This document shows positions 24,521 to 26,284 of a stretch of 26,284 nucleotides of DNA, one piece after another; position 1 is the first letter of the stretch, and each line of letters opens with the position of its first letter. The stretch spans positions 1 through 26,284 of the forward strand of contig QAKM01000077.1 in the NCBI GenBank assembly GCA_003343805.1, read 5' to 3'. This stretch comes from Bacillota bacterium. GTDB lineage: Bacteria > Bacillota > Clostridia > Christensenellales > Borkfalkiaceae. Below the pieces are notes generated by a model that saw only the letters and a list, made by a program, of their open reading frames with translations, made no database searches and was not told the origin of the DNA. The translations under genes were made by a program, and so were the position numbers.

Positions 24521-26284
24521 ATGGATCAGGAATTTACCCATAGCGAAGACGAAGAAGAGGTCGTCGACGTCGCGGACGAAGCGGCCCCCTTCGCGGAGCA
24601 GGAAAGCCCCGTCCCCCCGCCCGGACCGGACGAGCCCGAGGACGAGGACGGCGACGAGGAGGAAAAGGAACACGGCACCATCAGTTCCGACCTCATCCGC
24701 GGCCACATCAACACCATCATCCTCCGTTCCCTCTACGACGGAGACAAGTACGGCTACGCGATCCTCGAAGAGATCGCCCGCAAGAGCCACAACCAGTATC
24801 AGCTCAAACAGCCTTCCCTCTACAGCGCCCTGAAGCGCCTGGAAAAGGAGGGCTATATCACGTCCTATTGGGGCGGCACGGCAGGCGGAGGCAGACGCAA
24901 GTACTTCTCCCTCACCGACCAGGGCAAAGAGGTCGCCGAGCGCAATCTCATGGAGTGGGAATACTCCCGCACCGTCATCGACAGCCTCATCTCCGACAAG
25001 GACTTCGACTTCTCCTCCCCCGCTCCCTCCCCCGTCGATATGCGCGTCCTGCGCCAGTCGACGAGCCGCGTTCCCACCGGCGGAAATGACGAAGCGGCGG
25101 ACGAAGACGAAGTGCAGGAAGAGCTCGCCGTTTCCGACACGGCCGAATGGGACGAGCCGAGCCAGGAGCCAGACGAAACGGCCGAAGCCCCCCTCTCCCC
25201 CCTTCCCGCCGACGCGATCGCAGACTCCATGCCCGATCTTATGACGGACAGCGAAGAACTTCCCGCCGAAGAGACGGCCGCCCCCTCTTCCGAAGAGACG
25301 GCGCCCGAAGAAGGCGCGGAATGCCCCGCAGACATCGCGCCCGAGGAAACGCTCCCCGACGAAAGCACAGAGCCTTCCGAACAGCCCGTCTCCCCTGCGT
25401 ATGCCGCGGCAGAAGCAGGGTCTGCCTCCCTCTCCGAGCCTGCACCCGAAGAAAACGAAACGGACGAAATGACGGCAGCAGGCGAGAAAGCCCCCGCGGA
25501 GGCCGCCGAAGCGACCGCCCCCCTTCCCGAAGATCATCCCGCGCTCCTCGAACTGCAGGCACAGCGTGCCGCCTTCGAGGAGGAGCAGCGCCGCGCCCAG
25601 GAAGAACTGCGCGCCCGCGAAGAGATGCTCCGCACGCGCGAGGAACTCTTCCGCAGCGAGGAAGAACAGCGCAACCGCATGATCGCGGAAGAGGCCGCCA
25701 AGAACCGCTATTGGGAGGAACTGCGCGCCCGCGAACACGCACGCCTCGAAGAAGAACAGCGCCGCCGCATGGAAGCGGAGGCGATCGCCCGGCTCAGATA
25801 TGAAGATGAACTGCGTCGGCGCGGGGAGGAACGCCGCATGATGGAAGAAGCACGTCTCGCCGAGGAGGCGCGCCGCGCCGAAGAGGAGCGGCTTCAGGAG
25901 GAACAGCGCCTTCAGGAGGAGGCCGCCGAACGCGAACGGGCCCGTCTCGAAGAGGAGGAGCGCCTTGCCCGGGAGGAAGAGGAACGCCGCGCCGCCGAAG
26001 AGGCCCGCCTCGAAGAGGAGCGCGCCCACGCCGATTCCCTCGCCGACGAAAAGACACAGCAGAACGCCCGCATCATGGAGATGCAGCCATTTGCCGAGGA
26101 ACGCGCCAAGTACGAACAGATGATCCGCGACCGCGAGGAACAGCTCAAGGCCCAGCACGCGCGCGAACTCGCCGAGCAGGAGATGCGCATCCGCAGCGAA
26201 GACGAAGAGCGCTTCCGCGAACGCGAACAGCAGATGATCCATCAGAACTATCTCAGCCTCGTCAACACCCCTCCCGTCGAGGAA
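24521..26284 (+). CDS. PadR-type winged-helix protein with long coiled-coil extension, partial
   Basis: The frame is open for 588 codons from the ATG at 24521 to the right edge. Residues 1-52 are strongly acidic. Residues about 54-160 form a PadR-like winged helix: INTIILRSLYDGDKYGYAIL, then QPSLYSALKRLEKEGYITSY and GGGRRKYFSLTDQGKE, the recognition helix and wing of the family. Residues about 165-335 are an acidic, proline/alanine/glutamate-rich linker. Residues about 340-575 are a long, highly charged Glu/Arg/Ala/Gln coiled coil with repeated EEERLAREEEERRAAEEARL-like units, ending near NYLSLVNTPPVEE. Ordinary PadR proteins have about 100-200 residues, so this is a greatly enlarged form. 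AAGGAG lies 8 bases before the ATG. Target genes and the C-terminus are unknown. Confidence 0.85.
   Translation, partial: MDQEFTHSEDEEEVVDVADEAAPFAEQESPVPPPGPDEPEDEDGDEEEKEHGTISSDLIRGHINTIILRSLYDGDKYGYAILEEIARKSHNQYQLKQPSLYSALKRLEKEGYITSYWGGTAGGGRRKYFSLTDQGKEVAERNLMEWEYSRTVIDSLISDKDFDFSSPAPSPVDMRVLRQSTSRVPTGGNDEAADEDEVQEELAVSDTAEWDEPSQEPDETAEAPLSPLPADAIADSMPDLMTDSEELPAEETAAPSSEETAPEEGAECPADIAPEETLPDESTEPSEQPVSPAYAAAEAGSASLSEPAPEENETDEMTAAGEKAPAEAAEATAPLPEDHPALLELQAQRAAFEEEQRRAQEELRAREEMLRTREELFRSEEEQRNRMIAEEAAKNRYWEELRAREHARLEEEQRRRMEAEAIARLRYEDELRRRGEERRMMEEARLAEEARRAEEERLQEEQRLQEEAAERERARLEEEERLAREEEERRAAEEARLEEERAHADSLADEKTQQNARIMEMQPFAEERAKYEQMIRDREEQLKAQHARELAEQEMRIRSEDEERFREREQQMIHQNYLSLVNTPPVEE

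Noticed and set aside
24503..26242. Phe/Leu/Gly-rich open frame of about 579 codons on the minus strand at the right end
   Set aside because: It mirrors the Glu/Arg codons of the PadR-like coiled coil (GAA and GAG read backwards as TTC and CTC). The plus frame has a promoter, a ribosome site and a real domain.

Overview
The window looks like a chromosomal segment of a strictly anaerobic, GC-rich member of the Clostridia (Firmicutes). The evidence is a class III (oxygen-sensitive) ribonucleotide reductase, a Rex-controlled AdhE plus [FeFe]-hydrogenase fermentation block, the Firmicutes-type murB-PHP-whiA-dnaE-pfkA gene order, and many Gram-positive Shine-Dalgarno and sigma-A type signals (TTGACA-N17-TATAAT) in AT-richer gaps. 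The family-level placement (perhaps Christensenellales-like) is only an inference. No rRNA, tRNA, CRISPR array, insertion sequence or prophage gene was seen.

Layout. 1-155: start of an M29-type aminopeptidase running off the left edge (minus). 276-2969: nrdD-nrdG (minus), preceded by a strong promoter and a well-formed pair of NrdR boxes. 3219-4142: a PfkB-family sugar kinase with its own promoter. 4369-11738: a minus-strand block read in the order murB, PHP-domain phosphoesterase, whiA, dnaE, pfkA, which joins cell-wall synthesis, division control, replication and glycolysis. 11779-12660: a membrane-anchored or secreted solute-binding-like protein directly upstream of murB. 12918-13076: a small cysteine-rich DUF1540 protein, followed by tandem terminators. 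13184-13627: rplI on the plus strand, the only plus-strand gene in the left half. 13824-18704: the operon rex-adhE-[FeFe] hydrogenase (minus). 18930-21560: valS (minus). 21716-24282: a plus-strand ABC importer (lipoprotein, ATPase, permease) diverging from valS. 24521-26284: a PadR-type regulator with a very long acidic and coiled-coil C-terminal extension, running off the right edge.

How the genes fit together. Rex senses NADH/NAD+; AdhE consumes NADH to make ethanol, and the hydrogenase probably exchanges electrons with ferredoxin or NADH-linked carriers, so this block handles disposal of reducing power. NrdDG makes deoxynucleotides without oxygen under NrdR control. PfkA and the PfkB-like kinase feed glycolysis. 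Most genes are ordinary housekeeping genes. The less ordinary items are the PadR/coiled-coil fusion, the inverted repeats at the rex and valS promoters, the active-site substitutions in MurB, the loss of rapZ and yvcK from the whiA cluster, and several intercistronic hairpins. Long open frames antisense to nrdD, dnaE, adhE, valS and the padR-like gene are by-products of high GC and were not annotated.
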